From: an uncultured Pelagibacteraceae bacterium
GTDB lineage: Bacteria; Pseudomonadota; Alphaproteobacteria; Pelagibacterales; AG-422-B15
DNA: 47,306 nucleotides
Direction of reading: 5' to 3'
NCBI GenBank assembly: GCA_902622985.1
Contig: CACNSH010000007.1
Coordinates: 1 to 47,306, forward strand
Part shown: positions 9,231 through 16,236 of the stretch, piece after piece
How the letters are laid out: every line of letters begins with the position of its first letter
Position numbering within the stretch: the first letter of the stretch is position 1
Position numbers and translations under genes: made by a program
Notes under the pieces: model-generated
Told to the model about the DNA's origin: nothing
Seen by the model: the letters and a program-made list of their open reading frames with translations, nothing else
Databases searched by the model: none

Positions 9231-10178
9231 CTATCTTAGTGGTTGGTCTGTCGTTATTTCTTGTTCTTTTATTTTCTCTCTATACAAAATAAATATTCCC
9301 GCTGAAACAATTATTAATATTCCTATTATTGTTCTTAATGAAACAGTTTCACTCCATATAAACCATCCCAATAGTACGGCCCAAATTAAAAATACATATT
9401 CAAACGGCGCAACAATATAAGGTTTACCATATCGATATGCATTGAAAATAAATACAAAACCAAAAATTACACAAACTCCAACTAAAAATAACATCAAGAG
9501 AGTTGTTGTGTCATTGAAGGACCAGTATCTAAATAAAAATTCCAAAATTTCATTTCCAGAATTATCCATATCTAAATAAAATCCAGAATAGGTAATTATG
9601 GGACATAAAATTATAGTAGCGATGTATACATGAAGTGTTTGCGTGTAAACATTATCTTCATTTGATGTATATTTTATTATAATCATACTTCCTGAATATC
9701 CTGCAGCACATAGTATTGGAAATATCATAAATATATTAATGGTCTCGAAATCTGGTGAAACGATGAGCATTACACCTGCAAAACCATAAACAATTGTTAG
9801 CCATCTAATGATTCCAACTTTTTCTTTTAAAAAAATAGATGAAAATATAGTAATAAAAAATGGTGCCGTAAAAAAAAGAGCGGTTGTAACTGCAAAAGAC
9901 AAGTACGCAAGACCAATATAATAAAATACGAACGCAAATATAAACATTATTGTTCTAAAGATTGTTAATTTTGGATAATGAGTTGTCCAAATTAATTTTT
10001 GGCCCGTAAAATAAAAAAATAGTACAAGAAGAACAATAGCAATGACGCTTCTTGCAAACATGACCTGAAGTATTGATATATCAACAGCTAATAATCTTAC
10101 TGCAGTATCTTGAAACGCAAATGCAGTCATACCCATTAAAATATAAGCTATTGCTAAAAAATTATTTTCTTTTGCCAT
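9231..10178 (-). CDS. EamA/DMT superfamily permease
   Basis: A 315-aa inner-membrane carrier of the drug/metabolite transporter superfamily with about ten helices in two EamA repeats (about residues 7-138 and 150-300). Typical features are FAFQDTAVRLLA in helix 1, the FTAPFFITIFSSIFLKEKVG stretch ending repeat 1 and the matching YVFLIWAVLLGWFIWSETV in repeat 2. The substrate is unknown. I chose ATG at 10178 over an in-frame TTG one codon upstream. It is divergent from the GMC dehydrogenase. The 43-bp element at 10182-10224 begins almost at this start codon, so permease and dehydrogenase may share control. Confidence 0.88.
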   Translation of the reverse strand: MAKENNFLAIAYILMGMTAFAFQDTAVRLLAVDISILQVMFARSVIAIVLLVLFFYFTGQKLIWTTHYPKLTIFRTIMFIFAFVFYYIGLAYLSFAVTTALFFTAPFFITIFSSIFLKEKVGIIRWLTIVYGFAGVMLIVSPDFETINIFMIFPILCAAGYSGSMIIIKYTSNEDNVYTQTLHVYIATIILCPIITYSGFYLDMDNSGNEILEFLFRYWSFNDTTTLLMLFLVGVCVIFGFVFIFNAYRYGKPYIVAPFEYVFLIWAVLLGWFIWSETVSLRTIIGILIIVSAGIFILYREKIKEQEITTDQPLR

Positions 10179-10181
10179 CAA

Positions 10182-10224
10182 TAAAATATTAGTACATAAG
10201 TTTTAGTAATAAAATATATTAATT
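10182..10224 (+). repeat. 43-bp direct repeat copy 1, putative promoter/operator
   Basis: This 43-bp sequence matches 11981-12023 at 38 of 43 positions without gaps. It contains an imperfect palindrome around ATAA (arms ATTAGTAC and GTTTTAGT) and TATATT at 10215-10220, a plausible -10 box. It ends 73 nt before the ATG of the GMC dehydrogenase and starts 3 nt upstream of the divergent permease ATG. Matching distance to the start codon in both copies points to a shared regulatory site rather than a chance AT-rich match. No regulator binding this site is identified. Confidence 0.6.
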
Positions 10225-10297
10225 GTTCTATAAGATTTGATATTAAATAATCTGCTAGTCAAAAAATATTGAGCAGTATAAAAAAAAGTAATTTATT

Positions 10298-11968
10298 ATG
10301 GTAAAAATCGATACTGAATATGACTATATCATTGTTGGCGCTGGATCTGCTGGCTGTGTATTAGCGAATAGATTGACCTCAAATTCAAAGAATACTGTCC
10401 TTCTTCTTGAAGCGGGCGGGGAAGACAAATCCTTAACCTTAAAGATGCCTGCTGCTGTTTTATCGAATCTTAAAAGCACTAAACACAATTGGGCATTTAA
10501 AGGTGAGCCAGAACCCGAACTAAATGGTCGTCAACTTCAGCATGACCGCGGTAAAACCCTTGGTGGCTCATCATCAATAAATGGAATGGTCTATATAAGA
10601 GGAAACACACTTGATTATGAGGGCTGGAGACAAATGGGATGCGATGGATGGGGATACGCAGATGTCTTGCCGTATTTTAAGAAAATGGAGTGTTACAGTG
10701 GAGGAGGGGATGATTTTCGAGGTGAGTCAGGTCCATTAAAGGTACATAGAAGCATTCCCAAAGACCCACTTTCACTCGCTTTTATTAATGCAGGAAAAGA
10801 AGCGGGATATAAAGAAACAGATGATATAAGCGGATTTTGCCAAGAAGGTTTTGGTATATTTGATCGGACAGTATTCAACGGTGAGCGATGGAGCGCATCA
10901 AAGGGTTACCTTGATCCGATACGTAATAGAAAAAATTTAACAATTTTAACAAATACGCTTGTTTGCAATTTAAATTTTGAAGATAACACAGCAGAAGGCA
11001 TATGTTTTAAAAATAAAAATAATGAAATAGTAAATGTAAAGGCAAAAAAAGAAGTAATTCTGAGTGCTGGTGCAGTTGGATCACCACACATACTTATGCT
11101 CTCAGGAATTGGACCAAAAGAGCATTTAGACTCAATAGGAGTTAATACATTAGCTGATTTACAAGGTGTTGGACAAAATCTTCAAGATCATCCTGATTTT
11201 ATTATGAAATATAAATGCTTAAAACCTGTTTCACTTTGGCCAAAAACAAAGAGATTAAGTAGTATAGGATCTGGCATCCAATGGCTATTAACTAAAGAGG
11301 GCATGTGTGCATCTAATCATTTCGATACTGTTGCGTGTGTAAGATCAGCACCTGGTGTTGAGTACCCTGACTTACAATTATGTATTTCACCAATTGCCAT
11401 GAAAGACAATAGTTGGGAACTGCTTCAAGAACATGCATTTCAAGTTCACGTCGGTTTGATGCGAACTCACAGTCGTGGTAAGATCGAATTACGATCAAAA
11501 AATCCTGCTGATCCGCCTCGCATTCTTGTTAATTACCTCAAAGACAAACGTGATAGAGAATTGTTACGTAAAGGCATTCATTTGGCGCGCGAACTACTTA
11601 ATCAACCTGCTTTTTCAGACATAAAGGGTGATGAAATCTTTCCTGGTGAAAACTACAAATCAGATGACGAACTTGATGCAAAATTAAATTCCAACATTAC
11701 GAGTCAATGGCACTTGTGCTGCACGGCACGCATGGGGCTAAAAACAGATAAACATGCAGTTGTTGATAATCAAGGCAGAGTTCATGGTTTTAATAATTTG
11801 CGAGTCGTTGATGCTTCGATTATGCCTTTTGCTACAAATGGAAATACAAATGCACCAACTATTATGATTGCTGAAAAAATAAGTGACAACATATTGGGTG
11901 ATAATCCTCTCCCTCGAATAGAATTAAAAACCTGGCAAAGTCCTAACTATCAGATGTATCAAAGGTAA
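10298..11968 (+). CDS. GMC family FAD-dependent oxidoreductase (choline/alcohol dehydrogenase-like)
   Basis: A 556-aa glucose-methanol-choline family flavoenzyme that oxidises primary alcohols to aldehydes. Visible features are the N-terminal FAD Rossmann motif VGAGSAGCVLANRL, the GMC signature GKTLGGSSSINGMVYIRG (about residues 87-104), an AGAVGSPHILMLSGIG stretch, catalytic His472 in QWHLCCTARMG and Asn516 in NGNTNAP. The usual choline dehydrogenase motif HPxGTCxMG reads HLCCTARMG here, so calling it BetA would be unsafe. No betB is adjacent. It sits between two copies of a 43-bp element, with a divergent permease upstream that may import its substrate (inference). It probably transfers electrons to a membrane carrier, as relatives do. 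Confidence 0.92.
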   Translation: MVKIDTEYDYIIVGAGSAGCVLANRLTSNSKNTVLLLEAGGEDKSLTLKMPAAVLSNLKSTKHNWAFKGEPEPELNGRQLQHDRGKTLGGSSSINGMVYIRGNTLDYEGWRQMGCDGWGYADVLPYFKKMECYSGGGDDFRGESGPLKVHRSIPKDPLSLAFINAGKEAGYKETDDISGFCQEGFGIFDRTVFNGERWSASKGYLDPIRNRKNLTILTNTLVCNLNFEDNTAEGICFKNKNNEIVNVKAKKEVILSAGAVGSPHILMLSGIGPKEHLDSIGVNTLADLQGVGQNLQDHPDFIMKYKCLKPVSLWPKTKRLSSIGSGIQWLLTKEGMCASNHFDTVACVRSAPGVEYPDLQLCISPIAMKDNSWELLQEHAFQVHVGLMRTHSRGKIELRSKNPADPPRILVNYLKDKRDRELLRKGIHLARELLNQPAFSDIKGDEIFPGENYKSDDELDAKLNSNITSQWHLCCTARMGLKTDKHAVVDNQGRVHGFNNLRVVDASIMPFATNGNTNAPTIMIAEKISDNILGDNPLPRIELKTWQSPNYQMYQR

Positions 11969-11980
11969 GAATTTAGATCG

Positions 11981-12023
11981 TAAAATATTAATACATAAGT
12001 ATTAGTGTTAAAATATACTAATT
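11981..12023 (+). repeat. 43-bp direct repeat copy 2, putative promoter/operator
   Basis: The second copy of the element at 10182-10224. It has a better palindrome: TAATAC-ATAA-GTATTA is perfect over 6-bp arms (near 11988-12004), and the arms extend imperfectly to 8 bp. TATACT at 12014-12019 fits a -10 box. The palindrome covers the region where a -35 box would lie, and no good TTGACA is present, so an activator overlapping -35 is plausible. The copy ends 65 nt upstream of the 102-aa orphan and begins 12 nt after the GMC stop. Confidence 0.6.
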
Positions 12024-12076
12024 ACTAACTCAAATTTCATACTTAACATAATTACAATAAATAATTTTTTTTTTAC

Positions 12077-12083
12077 AAAGGAG
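12077..12083 (+). promoter_or_regulatory. Strong Shine-Dalgarno for the 102-aa orphan
   Basis: AAAGGAG lies 5 nt before the ATG at 12089. Most genes here have weak or no such site, so this suggests heavy translation of the small protein that follows. Confidence 0.8.
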
Positions 12084-12088
12084 ACATC

Positions 12089-12397
12089 ATGTTACACATA
12101 AGTAAATGGGAAAGACAAGAAAATGCAAGCAGAGATAAACTGGGAACAGCTGCATTGAATTTGTGTAAGGTTGCAAAAAGCACTGATGGAGTTCATTCAG
12201 CAAAATTCTATTGGCCAAATCCAAATATGGTTGCATTTGTAGTAGAAGCTGAAACAGGTTCTTGGGGAATTGGAGCTGAGCCTACGGGTGAGGCAATGAA
12301 GGCATTTTTTGATTTAGGTGATGCCGCATCTTGCGTGATGGATGAAACGTGGGTTGATGCTAGTCTTGGTCAAAAAAGGTCGGATAGAGCAGGTTAA
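12089..12397 (+). CDS. Uncharacterised 102-aa soluble protein
   Basis: I do not recognise a named family. The protein has 102 residues with no signal peptide or membrane segment and looks like a small alpha/beta domain. It opens with a charged helix (KWERQENASRDKLG), then has strand-like HSAKFYWPNPNMVAFVVEA, a GSWGIG turn and an amphipathic GEAMKAFFDLGDAA helix. It could be a ferredoxin-like or dimeric alpha/beta barrel, but this is only shape reasoning. It has two Cys and is less AT-rich than its neighbours. A strong Shine-Dalgarno and the upstream copy of the 43-bp element link it to the GMC dehydrogenase. It is convergent with tRNA-Ser. Confidence 0.8.
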   Translation: MLHISKWERQENASRDKLGTAALNLCKVAKSTDGVHSAKFYWPNPNMVAFVVEAETGSWGIGAEPTGEAMKAFFDLGDAASCVMDETWVDASLGQKRSDRAG

Positions 12398-12406
12398 TAT
12401 AAATTC

Positions 12407-12499
<93 letters not shown>

Positions 12500-12542
12500 C
12501 TTGAAGAAATCAATTTATTGAATTTATTATTTAAAACAATAA

Positions 12543-12941
12543 TTAATTTAGAAATCCAACCTTGCTGATTGTATATACTGTCAGTAGTGAAATTGCAGTG
12601 CAAAGTGCCATTCCCCATGCGATATCTGAAATAACAATTGTCCAGTTAAATACATTAAACACCGCTTTAACAGTTAGTGCGTAAGTTGCATAAGTAGCAA
12701 GACCGTACATAGCAGCTGGCACTATTACACTTGTTAATGAAGCATTCTTAGATGGAGCCACTACAAAATAAACAAGTCCGAGTACAAATATTAGATAAAA
12801 AATTACAGCAGAAGTTATATCGAGATTAATTTTTAGATTATCTGGTAGATTTTTATTATAAATACGTACAACAAATGTTTGAATACCGATTGTATCGATT
12901 ATCAAAAAGTAAAATAGGGTAGTCAAATAGAGTTTTATCAT
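12543..12941 (-). CDS. DUF2177 family membrane protein
   Basis: A 132-aa protein with four membrane helices (about residues 5-25, 43-62, 73-95 and 104-126). It resembles DUF2177: an Asp in the first helix (FLIIDTIG), a Tyr-rich third helix (YGLATYATYALT) and DIAWGMALC in the fourth. Function is unknown. I chose ATG 12941 rather than a TTG two codons upstream. It is divergent from the HPP gene with only 14 nt between start codons, so the promoters must overlap the opposing coding regions or 5' ends. It probably reads through into tRNA-Ser. Confidence 0.8.
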   Translation of the reverse strand: MIKLYLTTLFYFLIIDTIGIQTFVVRIYNKNLPDNLKINLDITSAVIFYLIFVLGLVYFVVAPSKNASLTSVIVPAAMYGLATYATYALTVKAVFNVFNWTIVISDIAWGMALCTAISLLTVYTISKVGFLN

Positions 12942-12955
12942 AGACAATTAAATTA

Positions 12956-13411
12956 ATGAATAAACAAGCTTTGATCAATGCATTATTTAGTTCTTTAGGA
13001 GCTTTTGTATGCATTGGATTCCTAGCCTATTTAAATTCTTCAATTGAGGGTGCGATATGGCTTATACCTCCTTTTGGCGCATCAATGGTTTTAGTCATGG
13101 CCGTTCATGAAAGTCCTTTAGCAAAACCAAAAAATTTAATACTAGGCCATATACTATCAGCACTATCTGGTGTAATTATTTTCTATCTTCTTGGTAACAC
13201 ATTTGTATCATTAGGCTTAGGAGTGGCTTTAGCTGTTTTTGTAATGATGATAACTAATACCGTGCATCCACCAGCTGGAGCAAATCCAATCATTGTAATA
13301 TTAACTGGCCAGAGTATAAGCTTTGTTTTCTTACCTGTTGCAGTTGGGGCTTTTATAATTGTAGCTTTTGCTTACCTGTATAACAAGATTCTCAAAAGAA
13401 ATTATATTTAA
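12956..13411 (+). CDS. HPP family membrane protein
   Basis: A 151-aa protein with four to five membrane helices and the family signature HPP in TVHPPAGANP (about residues 102-111), plus the conserved PPFGASMVLVMAVHESPLAKP segment near residues 38-58. HPP proteins are found in bacteria and plants, and some have been linked to nitrite transport, but the substrate here is not established. C-terminal CBS domains found in longer relatives are absent. Its last 4 nt overlap the convergent HTH gene. Confidence 0.88.
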   Translation: MNKQALINALFSSLGAFVCIGFLAYLNSSIEGAIWLIPPFGASMVLVMAVHESPLAKPKNLILGHILSALSGVIIFYLLGNTFVSLGLGVALAVFVMMITNTVHPPAGANPIIVILTGQSISFVFLPVAVGAFIIVAFAYLYNKILKRNYI

Positions 13412-13692
13412 GAAATTTTATTAAGCTTTTCTACTTCAGAGCAATACTGATCAATAAAAGACGTTCTCATTGGGTTTGGAGGCAAGCGATCGAATTTAAA
13501 AGATTCAATGTTCTTTAATTGATTTGTAGAGATTTTTGTTTTTGAAGCGATGGTTTTTAAATCTATTGAGATAGATTTTCGAAGTTTTGAAATTTCCTTA
13601 ATTTTATTTACTAACTGTTCGTCCATATCGGTTTTGCTGTTATCAAGTTTTTTATACGGCATGACAAACATTCCGGTTTCATTCTGTACCAT
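13408..13692 (-). CDS. RodZ-like helix-turn-helix domain protein without membrane anchor
   Basis: A 94-aa protein whose region 40-85 matches the HTH_25 domain found at the N terminus of RodZ. The visible order is SIDLKTIASKTKIS, then NQLKNIESFKFDRLPPNPMR, then an FIDQYCSEVE helix. RodZ continues with a transmembrane helix and periplasmic domain; both are absent here, and the frame stops soon after the HTH. It could be a cytoplasmic MreB-linked adaptor, a DNA-binding protein or a remnant. A GC-rich hairpin lies in its leader, and GGAGA about 10 nt before the ATG can serve as ribosome binding site. It overlaps the convergent HPP gene by 4 nt. Confidence 0.72.
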   Translation of the reverse strand: MVQNETGMFVMPYKKLDNSKTDMDEQLVNKIKEISKLRKSISIDLKTIASKTKISTNQLKNIESFKFDRLPPNPMRTSFIDQYCSEVEKLNKIS

Positions 13693-13720
13693 ATTAGTGA
13701 TTTCTCCAAGTGTTTAATTT

Positions 13721-13745
13721 GTAGGTGCAGAAAAACCGCACCTAC
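13721..13745 (-). promoter_or_regulatory. Perfect 8-bp hairpin in the leader of the HTH gene
   Basis: GTAGGTGC (13721-13728) pairs perfectly with GCACCTAC (13738-13745) around a 9-nt loop. It lies 29 nt upstream of the HTH gene start. Neither strand has a T-run after it, so it is not a standard intrinsic terminator. It could be a leader structure, a processing site or a protein-binding palindrome. Confidence 0.5.
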
Positions 13746-13800
13746 ATTGGGCTTTAGAGTGATTATCTAATAATACGGTTTAAAATTAAAGCTTATAAAT

Positions 13801-13813
13801 ACCCATTTTGGGT
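13801..13813 (-). terminator. Weak hairpin after the oxidoreductase gene
   Basis: Just past the stop of the gene at 13826-15016, ACCCA and TGGGT form a 5-bp stem around AAA, followed on the transcribed strand by ATTTATAA. This may act as a weak terminator; the stem is short and the T-run broken. Confidence 0.25.
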
Positions 13814-13825
13814 TATCTTAATTAT

Positions 13826-15016
13826 TTAAATTTTACTCGGTCCTTCAAATAAAACGTCAGCATTTTTTAATCTATCAATTAACGTTGACCCTAGGCCAGT
13901 TGAAGTGGTTAAGACGCCTCCAGCATTGGTATTTGGCAGATTGTCTCTATTCAATGCAAGACATAGAGCGGACTCGCATATTAATTTAGCAGTAGATTTA
14001 TAACCGGGATCACCATTACAAAAAATCCTCAATTTATATTTTTCATTATTTTTATTTTTTCCAATAAAAATACTCTCAAACCAACCATTTTCTCTTGTTT
14101 TTTTATCAGGTCCTTTACCAGCTTTAGTAAATAATTTTCTGAAGAGACCGCTTATTGGGCTTATTATCATCAGACCAAAAACAGCAAGTCCGGCTGTCAC
14201 AAGAAATGCAGAACTGTATTTTTTTAACATCATATATTCTTGATATTTAAATTCACTTCCATAACTTGCCTGATTTTTATCATGGATTTCAGAGCTTCTT
14301 CTGACAACCCTAGTGTTTGCAATTGCCATAACAAAGGGCGCTGACCATAATTCAATATCATCGATATATTTAATTTTGAAATTATCCTTATTTTCAGAAA
14401 TATTTTGAGTTTTTATATATTCCTTTGAATTGAGTAAAAATGGATGTCCCATTGAATATTTGCTTTTGTAGTTACGCATGGAAAACGCACTTTCAATTGT
14501 GCCACCACTTACACCTCCATTGCCTCGATGATAACCATCAATTCTCTGTAGCTCTTGATTGAGACTTCTTTGTAAGTAAAAGCACCCCATATCTGATGGA
14601 ATAGAGTCATATCCACATGATGGAATGATTTTTATTTGCTTTTTTTCTGCTTCTTCGTGATGCTTATCAATAAGATCACGCACCCAAATATTTTCCCCAG
14701 TAATGTCTAAATAATGTGTTCCAGCTTCAACGCATTGTGCAACTAAATTATCGCTATACTTGTTAAATGGGCCAGCTAAAGATGCAATAACACCCGTTTT
14801 GGAAGCAATTTTTAGTAAATTTTCACTATCTTCACTGTCTGCAATAAAATAATCAGGTTTACATTTACTATTGTTGGATATATTGACTAATTTATCCTCA
14901 TTACGTCCTGCTATAGCCCAATTTAGGTCGCTATAGTTTTCATCTAAGTACTCAACAGCCAATCTCCCGGTAAAACCAGATGCCCCATAGATTATTAAAT
15001 CGTATTCTCTATTCAT
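13826..15016 (-). CDS. Saccharopine dehydrogenase-like (SCCPDH/trans-acting enoyl reductase type) oxidoreductase
   Basis: A 396-aa protein with an N-terminal Rossmann motif YGASGFTGRLAVEYL (residues 10-24) and the family stretch SLAGPFNKYSDNLVAQCVEAGTHYLDITGE near 80-107. A YDSIPSDMG motif near 141-149 and GGTIESAF also match. This is the saccharopine dehydrogenase-like group to which human SCCPDH and mycobacterial trans-acting enoyl reductase belong. The lysine-pathway reaction is not implied. A hydrophobic segment (about 275-292) could dip into the membrane or a lipid surface, as proposed for relatives. The substrate is unknown, and no polyketide or lipid synthase genes are nearby. Confidence 0.82.
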   Translation of the reverse strand: MNREYDLIIYGASGFTGRLAVEYLDENYSDLNWAIAGRNEDKLVNISNNSKCKPDYFIADSEDSENLLKIASKTGVIASLAGPFNKYSDNLVAQCVEAGTHYLDITGENIWVRDLIDKHHEEAEKKQIKIIPSCGYDSIPSDMGCFYLQRSLNQELQRIDGYHRGNGGVSGGTIESAFSMRNYKSKYSMGHPFLLNSKEYIKTQNISENKDNFKIKYIDDIELWSAPFVMAIANTRVVRRSSEIHDKNQASYGSEFKYQEYMMLKKYSSAFLVTAGLAVFGLMIISPISGLFRKLFTKAGKGPDKKTRENGWFESIFIGKNKNNEKYKLRIFCNGDPGYKSTAKLICESALCLALNRDNLPNTNAGGVLTTSTGLGSTLIDRLKNADVLFEGPSKI

Positions 15017-15055
15017 ATTTATATAATATTTGCAAAATTATGTTAAAATTATCGT

Positions 15056-15139
15056 ATGTTAGACTGGATAATAGGTGGCCTAGTAACGATCTCATTCTTA
15101 TATCTACTTTATTGGGCATTGACACTGATTTTTGCATAA
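15056..15139 (+). CDS. Possible 27-aa KdpF-like membrane peptide
   Basis: An ATG-started frame of 27 codons encoding one membrane helix, MLDWIIGGLVTISFLYLLYW then ALTLIFA. The IIGGLV...YLLYWAL pattern resembles KdpF, the small stabilising subunit of the Kdp potassium ATPase. No kdpABC is in the window and no Shine-Dalgarno is visible. Two Trp and two adjacent Gly make it less like random AT-rich translation. It lies in the 320-nt gap between the oxidoreductase and the Pta/Ptb-like gene and ends 1 nt before the next small frame. Confidence 0.35.
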   Translation: MLDWIIGGLVTISFLYLLYWALTLIFA

Positions 15140-15140
15140 A

Positions 15141-15263
15141 GTGATTGAGTTTTTAATTTCATTATTTCAAGACTTGTCACTTATATTTTATGCATTTTCA
15201 TTCATTATTTTGATTTTGATATTAGGGGCTTATTTATTTAATTATTTTAAAAATTTTAAGTAA
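15141..15263 (+). CDS. Possible 40-aa membrane peptide
   Basis: A GTG-started frame of 40 codons, 1 nt after the stop of the 27-aa frame. It encodes an acidic N terminus (MIEF), one long hydrophobic helix (FYAFSFIILILILGAYLF) and a basic tail (NYFKNFK), a normal topology for a one-helix small protein. Such a frame can also arise by chance in AT-rich DNA, and there is no ribosome binding site or known family. The pairing with the frame before it is the main reason to list it. Confidence 0.25.
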   Translation: MIEFLISLFQDLSLIFYAFSFIILILILGAYLFNYFKNFK

Positions 15264-15336
15264 ATTCAGTATATTATAATATTTTATTAAACAATTACTT
15301 TACTTAACATATTTATTAAAATTTTACTTTATTAAA

Positions 15337-16236
15337 ATGATACAAAACATTGATTATATTGATAAAAATAGAATTGTTAATGGTATAGTTGCTAATGCTA
15401 ATAATGACTTGATTCTGAAGACAATTATGGATGCAGAAACTCAAAAATTAATAAATCCAGTACTTATAGGTAATTTGGATTTTATTACAGCCTTTATTGA
15501 TAAGCATGAATGGTCATTATCAAAAGATAAAATAATAGAGAGTAATTCAGAAGAAATGTCATCAAAAATTGCCTGTGAAGTAACGAGTAGGAGCGGCGGT
15601 TTAGAAAAAAATATAATCATTAAAGGTCATCTTCATACTGATGTTTTGATGGGTGAGTATATAAAAAAAGAATATAATTTAAGAATTAGGGGAAAGCGCT
15701 TAAGCCACATTTGGTTCATGACTTTTTCAAATGATTCACGTAATCCAATTATTATTACTGATGGTGCTTTGAATATATCCCCAAATTTGGAGACAAAAAA
15801 ACATATTTTATCGAATGTTCTCGAGTACACAAAAAAAATTCCATCTTTCAATCCATATGTTGCCGTTTTATCAGCAACCGAAGAGAAACTAAAGCAAATG
15901 CCAAGCTCTATTGAAGCACATGATCTTGTTGAATGGGCAAAAATTAATTATTCAGATACTCCTGTTGAAGGACCTTTTGCTTTAGATAATGCTATTTCAC
16001 AAGAGTCAGCAAAAATAAAAGGAACACTAGGGAAAGTTCCAGGAAATGCCAATGTTATTCTTGTTCCAAATATAGAAACAGGAAATGCACTAGTTAAATC
16101 TCTTGTACATTTTGCGAACGCTACTGCTGGAGGATTTGTAATTGGCGGTAAAAGTCCTGTTGTTATAACAAGTAGATCAGATGATGAAAAATCTAGAATG
16201 GCATCTATTATAAATGCAGTAATTTGTACCTATTAA
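15337..16236 (+). CDS. Phosphate acetyl/butyryltransferase family protein
   Basis: A 299-aa protein of the PTA/PTB family, which exchanges the acyl group between acyl-CoA and acyl phosphate. Family signatures are in the C-terminal half: VEGPFALDNA (about 209-218), GNANVILVPNIETGNALVKS (about 235-254), then FANATAGGFVIGGKSPVVI and SRSDDEKSRMASI. Length fits the short single-domain enzymes; phosphate butyryltransferase-like proteins share this form. No acetate/butyrate kinase is adjacent, so the pathway context is open. The long hydrophobic gap upstream (15017-15336) holds no other clear gene. Confidence 0.85.
   Translation: MIQNIDYIDKNRIVNGIVANANNDLILKTIMDAETQKLINPVLIGNLDFITAFIDKHEWSLSKDKIIESNSEEMSSKIACEVTSRSGGLEKNIIIKGHLHTDVLMGEYIKKEYNLRIRGKRLSHIWFMTFSNDSRNPIIITDGALNISPNLETKKHILSNVLEYTKKIPSFNPYVAVLSATEEKLKQMPSSIEAHDLVEWAKINYSDTPVEGPFALDNAISQESAKIKGTLGKVPGNANVILVPNIETGNALVKSLVHFANATAGGFVIGGKSPVVITSRSDDEKSRMASIINAVICTY

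Larger units (their letters stand above)
15017..15336. other. 320-nt region without an established gene
   Basis: Between the saccharopine dehydrogenase-like gene and the Pta/Ptb-like gene. It holds the two possible tiny membrane frames listed separately (15056-15263). The remaining 73 nt before the Pta/Ptb-like gene are almost pure A+T and may hold its promoter. No tRNA, riboswitch or terminator is recognised. Confidence 0.6.

Noticed and set aside
10182-12023. The GMC gene flanked by direct repeats as a mobile or excisable unit
   Set aside because: No recombinase or target-site duplication is present, and the copies sit at matching distances from two start codons with -10-like boxes, which fits regulation better.
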